NCBI GenBank assembly: GCA_051883415.1
Contig: JBJETR010000041.1
Coordinates: 1 to 64,000, forward strand
Source: HGM11368 sp051883415
Lineage (GTDB): Bacteria; Bacillota; Clostridia; Christensenellales; UBA3700
Length of the DNA stretch: 64,000 nt
Reading direction: 5' to 3'
A model generated the notes under the pieces. The model did no database searches. It saw nothing but the letters and a program-made list of their open reading frames with translations, and had not been told where the DNA came from. Every line of letters starts with the position of its first letter. Position 1 is the first letter of the stretch. The translations under genes were made by a program, and so were the position numbers. This document shows, one piece after another, positions 34,815-42,390 of the stretch.

Positions 34815-34831
34815 GCACATTGTGCTATTAT
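34815..34831 (+). promoter_or_regulatory. Operator O2 and extended -10 of the XRE gene
   Basis: GCACATTGTGC (34815-34825) repeats the O1 half-sites 30 bp away centre to centre and overlaps an extended -10, TGC-TATTAT (34823-34831). Only 6 bp separate the -10 from the ATG at 34838, which implies a leaderless mRNA. No ribosome site is present. Confidence 0.7.
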
Positions 34832-34837
34832 TTGAAT

Positions 34838-35050
34838 ATGCAAAAAATCGAAGATATTCAAAAAAGACTGCGAGAAGCAATACAATGCAGTAATATAAGT
34901 CAAAAAGAACTTGCTCAACGGCTAGGCATCAATCCCTCTACCGTCAGCAAGTATATGCGACTTGATAAATATCCATCTCTCGACACCTTTGCCAATATAT
35001 GCGATATTCTTGACGTGTCCGCTGACGAAATTTTGGGGCTAAAAGACTAA
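34838..35050 (+). CDS. XRE-family (Cro/CI-type) transcriptional regulator
   Basis: 70 residues from the ATG at 34838; an in-frame TTG at 34820 lies inside the operator and is rejected. A single HTH_3 domain: SQKELAQRLGINPSTVSKYM near 22-41 is the helix-turn-helix, followed by DTFANICDILDVSADEILGL, the usual second half. No effector domain. It is divergent from the zinc-ribbon pair, with two GCACAnTGTGC operators between, so it likely represses that pair and itself. Probably translated from a leaderless transcript. Related in design to the regulator at 47935. Confidence 0.88.
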   Translation: MQKIEDIQKRLREAIQCSNISQKELAQRLGINPSTVSKYMRLDKYPSLDTFANICDILDVSADEILGLKD

Positions 35051-35055
35051 AAAAA

Positions 35056-35076
35056 CTCAATACGTATCAACAAAAA
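35056..35076 (+). repeat. Post-stop palindromic motif, copy 1
   Basis: CTCAATACGTATCAAC followed by AAAAA, beginning 5 nt after the XRE stop codon and running into the terminator. It matches two other copies (38725-38745 and 62364-62384) at 17 of 21 positions in the same orientation relative to the upstream gene. Confidence 0.55.
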
Positions 35077-35100
35077 CGCAGTCTTTCGACTGCGTTTTTG
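35075..35100. terminator. Bidirectional terminator
   Basis: AACGCAGTC (35075-35083) / GACTGCGTT (35088-35096) with TTTC loop, flanked by five A on the left and T run on the right. It serves the XRE gene and the convergent lipoprotein. Confidence 0.88.
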
Positions 35101-35123
35101 ATTGCTAAATCAAAGCGTATTGA

Positions 35124-36625
35124 TTATTTGTAATATTGGTTAAATACGTAATACTTTTCGCTACCGTCGGTGGTAGTTACCTTATAAATCGTCTTATTTG
35201 AACCATCGGATGTCCAGTAATTATCAATTGCGTTGATACTTTGCACGTTATCTATCACTTGTCTCTCGAGTGCGTAGAAGTATACCTTTTTACCTACTTG
35301 GTAGTAATCACTTCTAAACGTTACGCTCTCGCCTGCTCCCACAGTAATCTCTCGTTCCGAGCCCTTGGCAATATCGTATATATAATATCTGATTTTGTCA
35401 ACGTCGTCCTTATCTTGCTTGGAATATAACAGTTTACCGTCAAAACTAATATCTACGTCTAAGACGTCTTCGTCAATTATGATATCTCCATTCAAAGTAT
35501 AAGCTTTGCCATCAATCATAACCATGTCAAGAAAGACGAACGCATTTACCCCCTTGGATATAGTAAAGATACATTCTTTGTCTTCAAATAGACTAACGTC
35601 CGTAGTATTGCTCAATAGAAGTTGAGGTTTGCCGCCTACTCCAATAGATATAGATGCCTCATTTGCACCCTTAAGCATCTTCTGGAGATCTATTTTGACG
35701 GTCAAATTGCCCACAACGTCAAAGCCGAAAGATTGCACGTATGGTGCGGTAGTTTGCTTGTCTACAATATTGCACACTTTTAGTATTACACTATCATCGA
35801 ACTCCTCTACTACGTCGGCTATATAATAATTAAACTTAATCTCTTTACTCTTGCCCGACTTGATATCATAGACGTACGTATTGAGATTGCATTTTGTTCC
35901 TTCTATATACAAATCGAATTTTCGTTGTCGTCATAGGTTGGAGTCAAATATTGGAAAATCTTCTTGTTGGCAATTGTAACTTCTTCCGTAGGTACAGCGC
36001 TATTTAACAAATCAAAATCGACTTTTGGGAACAATGAACCTACGTATTCACCTTGTTGGGTATAATACTTATATCCGCCGCTCACTTCTTTTTCTTGATA
36101 ATCACCGCATTCATACGTATCTCCATAGCTCACTCTTTCTTCAAAAGCTTTGCTTGAAGTTTTGATTTGTCCGTCAGGTGCAACGTAGTAAGTGGTATTG
36201 GACTCAGTTGCATAAAACTCCTTACCGTTGACGCTGCCCTCTACACCGGACACGACGTTGCCTTTAGCTCCCGTCAAGATATATTTGTCTTGTTCATTGA
36301 TTTGATAGTACAATCCATCGTTTATCTTGATGAACTCCAATGTAGAGGTATTAATACTTGTATTAGTTTCAAAATTGAACAAAGTATAATAAGTCTTACC
36401 TGTCGTTGATAGAGTATACCTAAATACAGCTAGCCCAAAATCGTCTATGCCGCCTGTCATTATAGCCCCTTCCTCTACGTTGAGCCCTGTCAATTCTTGC
36501 AAAGAAAATGCCAGCTCTTTTTGTTCGCCGAAGAGCTTGTTGACGTCTTGATTGCTGCAACCTGCCAAACTTATCGTCAAAACTATGACTAAACAGATAA
36601 GTATAGCAACCGAAATCTTTTTCAT
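35124..36625 (-). pseudogene. Lipoprotein gene interrupted by a frameshift
   Basis: Two overlapping frames make one protein of about 500 residues. 36625-35903 encodes a lipoprotein signal (MKKISVAILICLVIVL, lipobox LAGC) and 240 residues ending TYDDNENSICI. From about 35915 the reading continues in another frame (YIEGTKCNLNTYVYDIKSGK) to 35124. Adding one T in GAAAATTCG restores a continuous NENFDLYIEG. No upstream start or ribosome site exists for the second part. The protein is rich in beta-strand and resembles secreted proteins with WD/propeller-like repeats, function unknown. Could be real inactivation, phase variation or an assembly error. Perfect promoter at 36663-36691, ribosome site GGAGAGAATT. 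Confidence 0.75.
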
Positions 36626-36662
36626 AATTCTCTCCTTTTTTGCGCTTTTGCGCTTTTTCTAC

Positions 36663-36691
36663 ATTATACTAGATAATTATTTTTATGTCAA
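36663..36691 (-). promoter_or_regulatory. Promoter of the frameshifted lipoprotein
   Basis: Minus-strand TTGACA (36686-36691), 17-bp spacer, TATAAT (36663-36668), both perfect. Confidence 0.85.
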
Positions 36692-36703
36692 TATGTTTCA
36701 AAA

Positions 36704-36735
36704 AATAACAAAAAATTCGGACGCCTTGGCGTCCG
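36704..36735 (-). terminator. Terminator of the pcrA-ligA transcript
   Basis: Perfect CGGACGCC (36718-36725) / GGCGTCCG (36728-36735), TT loop, followed on the minus strand by AATTTTTTG. Confidence 0.9.
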
Positions 36736-36758
36736 TTTTCAATACTCTAACTCATAAT

Positions 36759-38705
36759 TTACTCTTGTCCTATCATAGTTAGCAACTCTGCTTCGTCTAT
36801 AATTTTGATACCTAATTTGATAGCTTTGTCCAGCTTTGAGCCTGCATCTTCGCCTGCAACAACCAAATTGACGGCTTTAGATACGCTGTCGGCAGTCTTT
36901 CCGCCATTCTCCTCTATCAACTGCTTGGCTTGCGAACGCTTGAGCGTAGGGAGCGAACCCGTAAGTACTACGACGTAGCCCGTCATTGCCCCGCTCCTTA
37001 CTTCCTCCTCTTTGATTTTGACACCCAAAGAGTACAATTCTTCTATTGCTTTGACGTGGTCAGGGTTGGCGAAATATTCAATGACGCTCTTAGCCATTAT
37101 CTCGCCAAAGTCCTCGATTGCAGTCAAATCTTCCATACAAGCCCTTTGAAGATTTTCCATACTGCCGAATTTTTCTGCCAACTGTTTAGAAGCCTTCTTG
37201 CCGATATTGGCTATGCCAAGTGCAAAAATCAACCTCGCAAGAGTGGTGTTTTTGCTGTCGTCAATAGCAGTGAGAATATTGTTGATTTTGGTTGCTTTAA
37301 AGCCCTCTATTCCTTCAAAGTCCTCAGCCTCCAATCTATAGATATCTACAAAATTGCTCAGCACGCCCTCTTCCATCAGCGTCTCTATTGTCTTCTCGCT
37401 AAGCCCCTCGATATTCATCGCTTCTTTGCTGACGAAGTGCGTCAAAGCCGACACGACGGCGGGAACGCAATTTTTGTAATTGGTACATTTGACGAATGCG
37501 CCTTGCCACTCAACGGGACTGCCGCAAGCAGGACATACGGTAGGTTTGTCAATCTCTTTTGAGTTAGGATAATGCTCCGCCACACCCATTATCTCGGGAA
37601 TGACGTCGTTGGACCTACGCACGAACACGCGACTACCTATTTTGATATCCTTGCGCAATATTTCGCTATAATTGTTGAGAGTCGCTCTCGACACGGTTAC
37701 GCCCGCCAGCTCCACAGGCTCCAATATCGCAAGGGGATTGAGTTTGCCCGTCCTCGACACTTGCCATACCACGTCTTTGACGATAGTGGTCGCCTCTTGA
37801 GCGGGATATTTGAACGCCATAGCCCACCTAGGGAATTTTTCGGTGAAGCCTAGCCTCTCTCTCGTAGCCACGTCATCGACTTTGATTACTGCTCCGTCTA
37901 TGAGGAAGTCAAGGCTGTCCCTGCTCTCGCCAATAGCGTCAACGCCTGCGATAACGTCGTCAATATTGTCATATAACTCAAATTTTCCGCTCACTCTAAA
38001 CTTGTTATCACGCAAAAACTTTATCATATCACTGCCACTCTCAAACGGCTTGTCGATAAAATTGACGTTGTACACGTTGACTTCGAGATTCCTCTCGGCA
38101 GTAACCTTGGGATCGAGATTTCGTATAGCTCCCGCCACGCCGTTGCGAGCGTTTTTTAGAGGTGTAACCCCCTCTTTGGCATTGTATTTTTCCAATTCGG
38201 ATAGACGCATTATGCCCTCGCCTTGCACTTCCAATACGCCCTTATAATCAATCTTTAGAGGCACCGACTTGATGGTTTTGACTTGCGCAGTGACGTCCTC
38301 GCCTTCTACGCCGTTGCCTCGAGTTGCGCCCCTGACCAGCTCGCCGTTTTCGTAAGTGAGGTTGATAGTCAATCCGTCATATTTGTATTCCAAAGAACAA
38401 GTCGGCAACTTGCCGTCCGCCGTCTTGAGCTTTTCTAGCCATGCTCTAAGCTCTTCTTTGCTCTGACACTTGTCAAGGCTGTACAACCTACCCAAATGAC
38501 GTACACTCTCAAATTTACTCAGAGGCTGACCTCCGACTCTTACGGTAGGAGAATCGGCAAGCACGATGCCACTCTCCTTTTCCATTGCCACTAGTTGGTC
38601 GTAGAGTCTATCGTACTCAACGTCGGCTATAGTCGGCTCGTCTAGCACGTAATATTGATAAGCATATCGGTTGAGCTTGTCAACCAAAGCTCTCATCTCG
38701 TCCAT
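36759..38705 (-). CDS. ligA: NAD-dependent DNA ligase
   Basis: 648 residues. Ia and adenylation domain with nucleophile lysine in SLEYKYDGLTI near 112; the motif reads EYKYDG where most LigA have KxDG after a proline. OB domain, zinc finger CPACGSPVEW...CTNYKNC near 388-410, helix-hairpin-helix repeats (IEDFGEIMAKSV) and a C-terminal BRCT domain GYVVVLTGSLPTLKRSQAK near 575. It seals nicks in replication and repair. pcrA precedes it with a 42-bp gap, the usual pcrA-ligA pair. Ribosome site AAGGAGAGATT. Confidence 0.95.
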   Translation of the reverse strand: MDEMRALVDKLNRYAYQYYVLDEPTIADVEYDRLYDQLVAMEKESGIVLADSPTVRVGGQPLSKFESVRHLGRLYSLDKCQSKEELRAWLEKLKTADGKLPTCSLEYKYDGLTINLTYENGELVRGATRGNGVEGEDVTAQVKTIKSVPLKIDYKGVLEVQGEGIMRLSELEKYNAKEGVTPLKNARNGVAGAIRNLDPKVTAERNLEVNVYNVNFIDKPFESGSDMIKFLRDNKFRVSGKFELYDNIDDVIAGVDAIGESRDSLDFLIDGAVIKVDDVATRERLGFTEKFPRWAMAFKYPAQEATTIVKDVVWQVSRTGKLNPLAILEPVELAGVTVSRATLNNYSEILRKDIKIGSRVFVRRSNDVIPEIMGVAEHYPNSKEIDKPTVCPACGSPVEWQGAFVKCTNYKNCVPAVVSALTHFVSKEAMNIEGLSEKTIETLMEEGVLSNFVDIYRLEAEDFEGIEGFKATKINNILTAIDDSKNTTLARLIFALGIANIGKKASKQLAEKFGSMENLQRACMEDLTAIEDFGEIMAKSVIEYFANPDHVKAIEELYSLGVKIKEEEVRSGAMTGYVVVLTGSLPTLKRSQAKQLIEENGGKTADSVSKAVNLVVAGEDAGSKLDKAIKLGIKIIDEAELLTMIGQE

Positions 38706-38724
38706 AATCTCTCCTTAATTTGCA

Positions 38725-38745
38725 TTTTTGTCGATACGTATCGAC
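38725..38745 (-). repeat. Post-stop palindromic motif, copy 2
   Basis: Minus strand GTCGATACGTATCGAC, a perfect 16-bp palindrome at 38730-38745, followed by AAAAA; it begins 2 nt after the pcrA stop codon. Confidence 0.6.
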
Positions 38746-38747
38746 TT

Positions 38748-40931
38748 TTAGCCCTCTATAATCTCTATTGGTGCCAATCGCATGTTGAAAGTTTTTACAC
38801 CTAGTCCCGCAAATTCTATCCTTGCATTTTCGCCAAGTATCTCCACTATTTTGCCCTCGCCGAACCTCGAATGTCTAACAATTTGTCCCTCTTTGAACTT
38901 GGACAACTCTCGTCCCTTCTCTACGCATGGGCGAGCCGTGGCAAAGGCAGGCGTAGGTTTGCTGATAGTAGTATAATCAATCTTGCTCTTAGGTGCTTCG
39001 TAATACTGACCGTAAGGCTTTTTGTCCTCACGTTCTTTTTCCAGACCGCCCTCTTTCAAAAATCTACTTGCTAAGCCGTACTCTCTATGTCCGTAACGAA
39101 AACGGCTAAATGCGTTGGTGAGATAGAGTCTTTCTTTGGCTCTGGTCACCGCAACGTACATAATACGTCTTTCTTCTTGCAAAGCTTCGTCGTCGGCAAG
39201 AGCAGTGGTTACGGGAAAGAGCCCGTCCTCTAGTCCTACAACGAATACACACCTAAATTCCAAGCCCTTGACTCCATGCACCGTAGCCAAAGTAACGCTA
39301 TTCTCGTCGTCGCTTCTATCGTTGTCCGTCAATAGAGAAACAGACTGCAAAAAGTCCTCAAGCATAGGATTTTCGTTGTCACGACAATATTCTTTGACTG
39401 CCGTAACGAAATCGTCGATATTGTCAAGACGGTTGGCGTCCTCAGCCACCTTTTTGTCGTAAGCCGATTCAAAATCAATTATTTCCCTTGCTTGGTCAAT
39501 AAAACCGCCTAGAGGCATATCTTTTACGCTCTCCAATCTTATTATCACGTCGCTGAACTTGGCAATATTGTTGGCTGTCGCCGACGGAAGTCCCAAAGCA
39601 TGCACCTTCTTGATAGCGTCGTACAACCTAAGTCCATTCTCCTGCGCCGCTTGCATTATCTTAGAAATCGCACCGTCACCTATTCCCCTCTTAGGCGTGT
39701 TGATAACCCTCAATATACTCTCACTGTCGCTAGGATTGGCAACAAATTTGAGATAAGCCAAAAAGTCTTTGATTTCCTTTCTATCAAAGAACTTGTTACC
39801 ACCCACTACCTTGTACGGATAGTTGTATAGAGCCAGCTTCTCTTCGAAAGAACGAGATATGGCGTTGGCACGATATAGTACGGCAAAGTCGCTGAAACTG
39901 TAGCCGTTGTAGCGCATGAGTGCAGTGATTTGCTCGATTACGTAGTCGGCTTCGGTTTTTTCATCGCTCAAAGAACGGTAAATTACCCCCGTTCCCTTGC
40001 TTCCCTCGGTCCAAAGATTTTTTTCCACTCTGCCGCTGTTGTTGGCAATGATTTTGTTGGCAACCGCTAGGATATTGCCCGTAGAACGATAGTTTTGTTC
40101 CAATTTATACAGTCTACAACCTGCGAACTCCTGGTGGAACTTCTTGACGTTATGCACCTCTGCCCAACGCCAGCCGTATATACTTTGGTCGTCGTCACCC
40201 ACGGCAAAAACGTTGCCGTACTTCATTGAGAGCATGCGAACAAGCATATATTGAATGCGGTTGGTGTCTTGGAATTCGTCAACATGGATGTATTGGAATC
40301 TCTCTTGGTACTTATTGAGGATATCCGGACGAGAGGTAAAAAGCTTGACGGTCTTGAGTAGCAAATCGTCAAAATCGAGAGCGTTGTTGTCCACCAATGT
40401 CTGCTCGTATATCTTGTAAATCTCAGTTATCAACGAGCTATTGTGCTCTATCTTAATCCTTTCGCCATAGGCTTCGGGGGCAAGAGCGTGGTTCTTGGCG
40501 TTGGAGATATGCCAACGCACCGTCTTATAAAAATCCTTCTCGGTGTCCATACCGATATCGCCGATAATACGCTTGACTATCTTGGTACAATCGGCGTCGT
40601 CATATATGGTAAAGTTGGGACTAAAGCCCTCGATATTCTCTATCTCCGCACGCAAAATGCGAGCACAAAGCGCATGAAAAGTCGAGATAGTCACTTCGCT
40701 TCTGCCCGTCACTTGATATACTCTCTCCTTCATCTCGCCCGCCGCCTTGTTGGTAAAAGTGATGGCAAGGATGTGATGAGGAGCTACGCCCTTTTCTTCG
40801 ATAAGATATGCTATACGATAGGTAAGCACACGGGTTTTTCCGCTACCTGCGCCTGCCAAAACCAACACGGCGCCTTCGGTGTCAAGGACGGGTTTTAGCT
40901 GTTCGGGATTGAGCAATTTGGTATAATCCAT
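38748..40931 (-). CDS. pcrA: ATP-dependent DNA helicase PcrA/UvrD
   Basis: 727 residues from the ATG at 40931, chosen because TTTGGAGGAAGT lies just before it; an upstream in-frame start at 40982 has no such site. Superfamily 1A motifs: LAGAGSGKTRVLTYRIA near 27, AITFTNKAAGEMKERV, VDEFQDTN near 220, GDDDQSIYGWR near 244, LEQNYRST near 275, TVHGVKGLEF near 560 and VTRAKERLYL near 615. C-terminal Tudor-like segment RHSRFGEGKIVEI binds RNA polymerase in homologues. It acts in repair and removal of obstacles to replication. Confidence 0.95.
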   Translation of the reverse strand: MDYTKLLNPEQLKPVLDTEGAVLVLAGAGSGKTRVLTYRIAYLIEEKGVAPHHILAITFTNKAAGEMKERVYQVTGRSEVTISTFHALCARILRAEIENIEGFSPNFTIYDDADCTKIVKRIIGDIGMDTEKDFYKTVRWHISNAKNHALAPEAYGERIKIEHNSSLITEIYKIYEQTLVDNNALDFDDLLLKTVKLFTSRPDILNKYQERFQYIHVDEFQDTNRIQYMLVRMLSMKYGNVFAVGDDDQSIYGWRWAEVHNVKKFHQEFAGCRLYKLEQNYRSTGNILAVANKIIANNSGRVEKNLWTEGSKGTGVIYRSLSDEKTEADYVIEQITALMRYNGYSFSDFAVLYRANAISRSFEEKLALYNYPYKVVGGNKFFDRKEIKDFLAYLKFVANPSDSESILRVINTPKRGIGDGAISKIMQAAQENGLRLYDAIKKVHALGLPSATANNIAKFSDVIIRLESVKDMPLGGFIDQAREIIDFESAYDKKVAEDANRLDNIDDFVTAVKEYCRDNENPMLEDFLQSVSLLTDNDRSDDENSVTLATVHGVKGLEFRCVFVVGLEDGLFPVTTALADDEALQEERRIMYVAVTRAKERLYLTNAFSRFRYGHREYGLASRFLKEGGLEKEREDKKPYGQYYEAPKSKIDYTTISKPTPAFATARPCVEKGRELSKFKEGQIVRHSRFGEGKIVEILGENARIEFAGLGVKTFNMRLAPIEIIEG

Positions 40932-40991
40932 ACTTCCTCCAAAGTCATGATTTATTATACCATATCGCCAAGTGATTATCAATCACTTATA

Positions 40992-41312
40992 CTATTTTGT
41001 AATCTTTTCTTTGACGTATCTATCCTTAAGTTTCTTGTACCACTTAGACATCTGCAAGACCATACGTTGTTTGTTGACTTCGTCGTCGACTTTGACAATA
41101 TAGAGGTCGTCGATAATTCTTCCGATAGGATTGGTAGTGACTTCTTGTCCTTCCATCATCTTTTCCACAGTCTTGTACGCCATATCTTCACGCGACTTGT
41201 AAAAAGAACGAGCAATTATTTCTTTTCGTTGCTCCTTTTCGTGCTTTGCTTGCAATCGAATTTTGGCTTGTTTTGCCAAAAAATGCAAAGAAGAATCATG
41301 AGAGTCTTGCAT
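40992..41312 (-). CDS. Conserved-looking small basic protein of unknown function
   Basis: 106 residues, rich in Lys, Glu and Gln, mostly helical (HFLAKQAKIRLQAKHEKEQR). The C-terminal half has NPIGRIIDDLYIVKVDDEVN, which looks folded. No membrane segment or signal. I do not recognise a family. It has an excellent ribosome site TAGGAGGATAT and a clear promoter at 41374-41402 with a dyad next to it, so it is very probably a real, regulated gene. It ends 60 bp before pcrA in the same direction. Confidence 0.65.
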   Translation of the reverse strand: MQDSHDSSLHFLAKQAKIRLQAKHEKEQRKEIIARSFYKSREDMAYKTVEKMMEGQEVTTNPIGRIIDDLYIVKVDDEVNKQRMVLQMSKWYKKLKDRYVKEKITK

Positions 41313-41373
41313 ATATCCTCCTAAAAAAACGTATTATATTCAATTTTGTACGTGAATTACTTTTGATATCTAT

Positions 41374-41426
41374 ATAATACTATTTTTGTCGCTTTGTTGC
41401 AAGCAAAATTTGAATATTTTTCAAAT
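41374..41426 (-). promoter_or_regulatory. Promoter with adjoining dyad upstream of the 106-residue gene
   Basis: Minus-strand TTGCAA (41397-41402), 17-bp spacer, TATTAT (41374-41379). The dyad ATTTGAA-N5-TTCAAAT (41408-41426) begins 5 bp upstream of the -35. Confidence 0.6.
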
Positions 41427-41539
41427 AATCAAAAAATAGTCCAAACCCCCGATTTTTCGATAAAATACGCCATTTCAAAGATATATTTTTAGCGATTTTT
41501 GCAATTTTTTGTCATATTATGTATAATTATTGATAATAA

Positions 41540-41558
41540 ATTTGAATTTTGTTCAAAT
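41540..41558. promoter_or_regulatory. Second ATTTGAA-N5-TTCAAAT dyad
   Basis: Same 7-5-7 dyad as at 41408-41426, 132 bp away. The gene-free stretch 41313-41752 is AT-rich and, apart from these dyads, the promoter and the rpsU terminator, shows nothing recognisable. Confidence 0.4.
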
Positions 41559-41712
41559 ATTGGATACAACTTTCTTTTGAATATAAATGATTTGTTCACC
41601 AACCTTAGATACACTCCGACCAATATCGCTTGACGACTCTGTATTTGATGCTATGCCAGACCAATCCTAATACAGCTATGTCAACAAGCATATTGTTGCA
41701 ACTCAATACTCT

Positions 41713-41746
41713 AATAAATAATCAACCCGCAACTATCGTTGCGGGT
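41713..41746 (-). terminator. rpsU terminator
   Basis: Perfect ACCCGCAAC (41725-41733) / GTTGCGGGT (41738-41746) with 4-nt loop, followed on the minus strand by TGATTATTTATT. Confidence 0.75.
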
Positions 41747-41752
41747 ATGACT

Positions 41753-41929
41753 TTAGGCTTTGTTTCTCTTGCGGGCTGCTTCTGCCTTCTTCTTACGCTT
41801 TACGCTTGGTTTTTCATAGGCTTCACGCTTACGCAATTCTCCAATAATGCCGTCTCTAGCGCATTTACGCTTAAATCTTCTGATAGCACTATCCAAAGAC
41901 TCGTTTTCTCCAACTTTTACCGTAGACAT
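41753..41929 (-). CDS. rpsU: 30S ribosomal protein S21
   Basis: 58 residues: STVKVGENESLDSAIRRFKR at the N-terminus, the conserved ELRKREAYEKPSVKRKKK and an Arg/Lys-rich end (EAARKRNKA). Typical S21 length. ATG at 41929 after a G-rich ribosome site (GGGGGCGAAATC). It follows mtaB-hinT in the same direction, the usual Firmicutes order, but yqeY, commonly next, is absent. Own promoter at 41970-41998. Confidence 0.95.
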   Translation of the reverse strand: MSTVKVGENESLDSAIRRFKRKCARDGIIGELRKREAYEKPSVKRKKKAEAARKRNKA

Positions 41930-41941
41930 GATTTCGCCCCC

Positions 41942-41958
41942 TTTCCGCTAGCCGGAAA
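41942..41958 (-). promoter_or_regulatory. Stem-loop touching the rpsU ribosome binding site
   Basis: TTTCCG-GCTAG-CGGAAA on the minus strand, directly followed by the GGGGG ribosome site. It could modulate S21 translation; this is inference. Confidence 0.35.
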
Positions 41959-41969
41959 TATTCTTCTAT

Positions 41970-41998
41970 ATCTTACCCTAATATCTTAGACTTGTCAA
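41970..41998 (-). promoter_or_regulatory. rpsU promoter
   Basis: Minus-strand TTGACA (41993-41998), 17-bp spacer, TAAGAT (41970-41975), between hinT and rpsU. Confidence 0.75.
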
Positions 41999-42012
41999 AC
42001 GATTTTTAGTCG

Positions 42013-42351
42013 TTAACCCATTTTTTCGTCAAGTTGTCTACCGCCAAGCAAATGCAAGTGCAAGTGCTCTACGCTTTGACAGCCGTGTTTGCCCTTGTTG
42101 GTTATTATTCTAAAGCCCTCGTCAAGCCCATTGTCCTTGGCAATCTCGGCAAGCTTCTTGACCATTTTGCCTACGACCACCGCTCTATCGTCGTTGAGTT
42201 CAGCGACCGAAGCAAAGTGCTCCTTTGGTATAGCAAGCAAATGTACCGGCGCTTGCGGATTGACGTCTTTGATGACTATAAACTCTTCATCCTCGTATAC
42301 TTTGCTGCTTGGGATTTCCCCTTTGATTATTTTACAAAAAATACAATCCAT
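42013..42351 (-). CDS. hinT: HIT-family nucleotide hydrolase (HinT)
   Basis: 112 residues from the ATG at 42351, which follows AAAGGAGAATAAT. CIFCKIIKGEIPSSKVYEDE at the N-terminus and the histidine triad VEHLHLHLLGGRQ near 95-107. HinT proteins hydrolyse adenosine phosphoramidates. The zinc-like CxxC near the start is common in bacterial members. Downstream of mtaB by 39 bp in one operon. Confidence 0.92.
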   Translation of the reverse strand: MDCIFCKIIKGEIPSSKVYEDEEFIVIKDVNPQAPVHLLAIPKEHFASVAELNDDRAVVVGKMVKKLAEIAKDNGLDEGFRIITNKGKHGCQSVEHLHLHLLGGRQLDEKMG

Positions 42352-42390
42352 ATTATTCTCCTTTGCGGGCAAATCATATCTTTGCCCTCA

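Noticed and set aside
35900..35930. Programmed ribosomal frameshift in the lipoprotein gene
   Set aside because: No X-XXY-YYZ slippery heptamer or downstream pseudoknot is visible; a base change in a short homopolymer is simpler.
38730..38745. Terminator of pcrA at the 16-bp palindrome
   Set aside because: On the pcrA strand it is followed by A rather than T, and the same motif elsewhere precedes a separate terminator.
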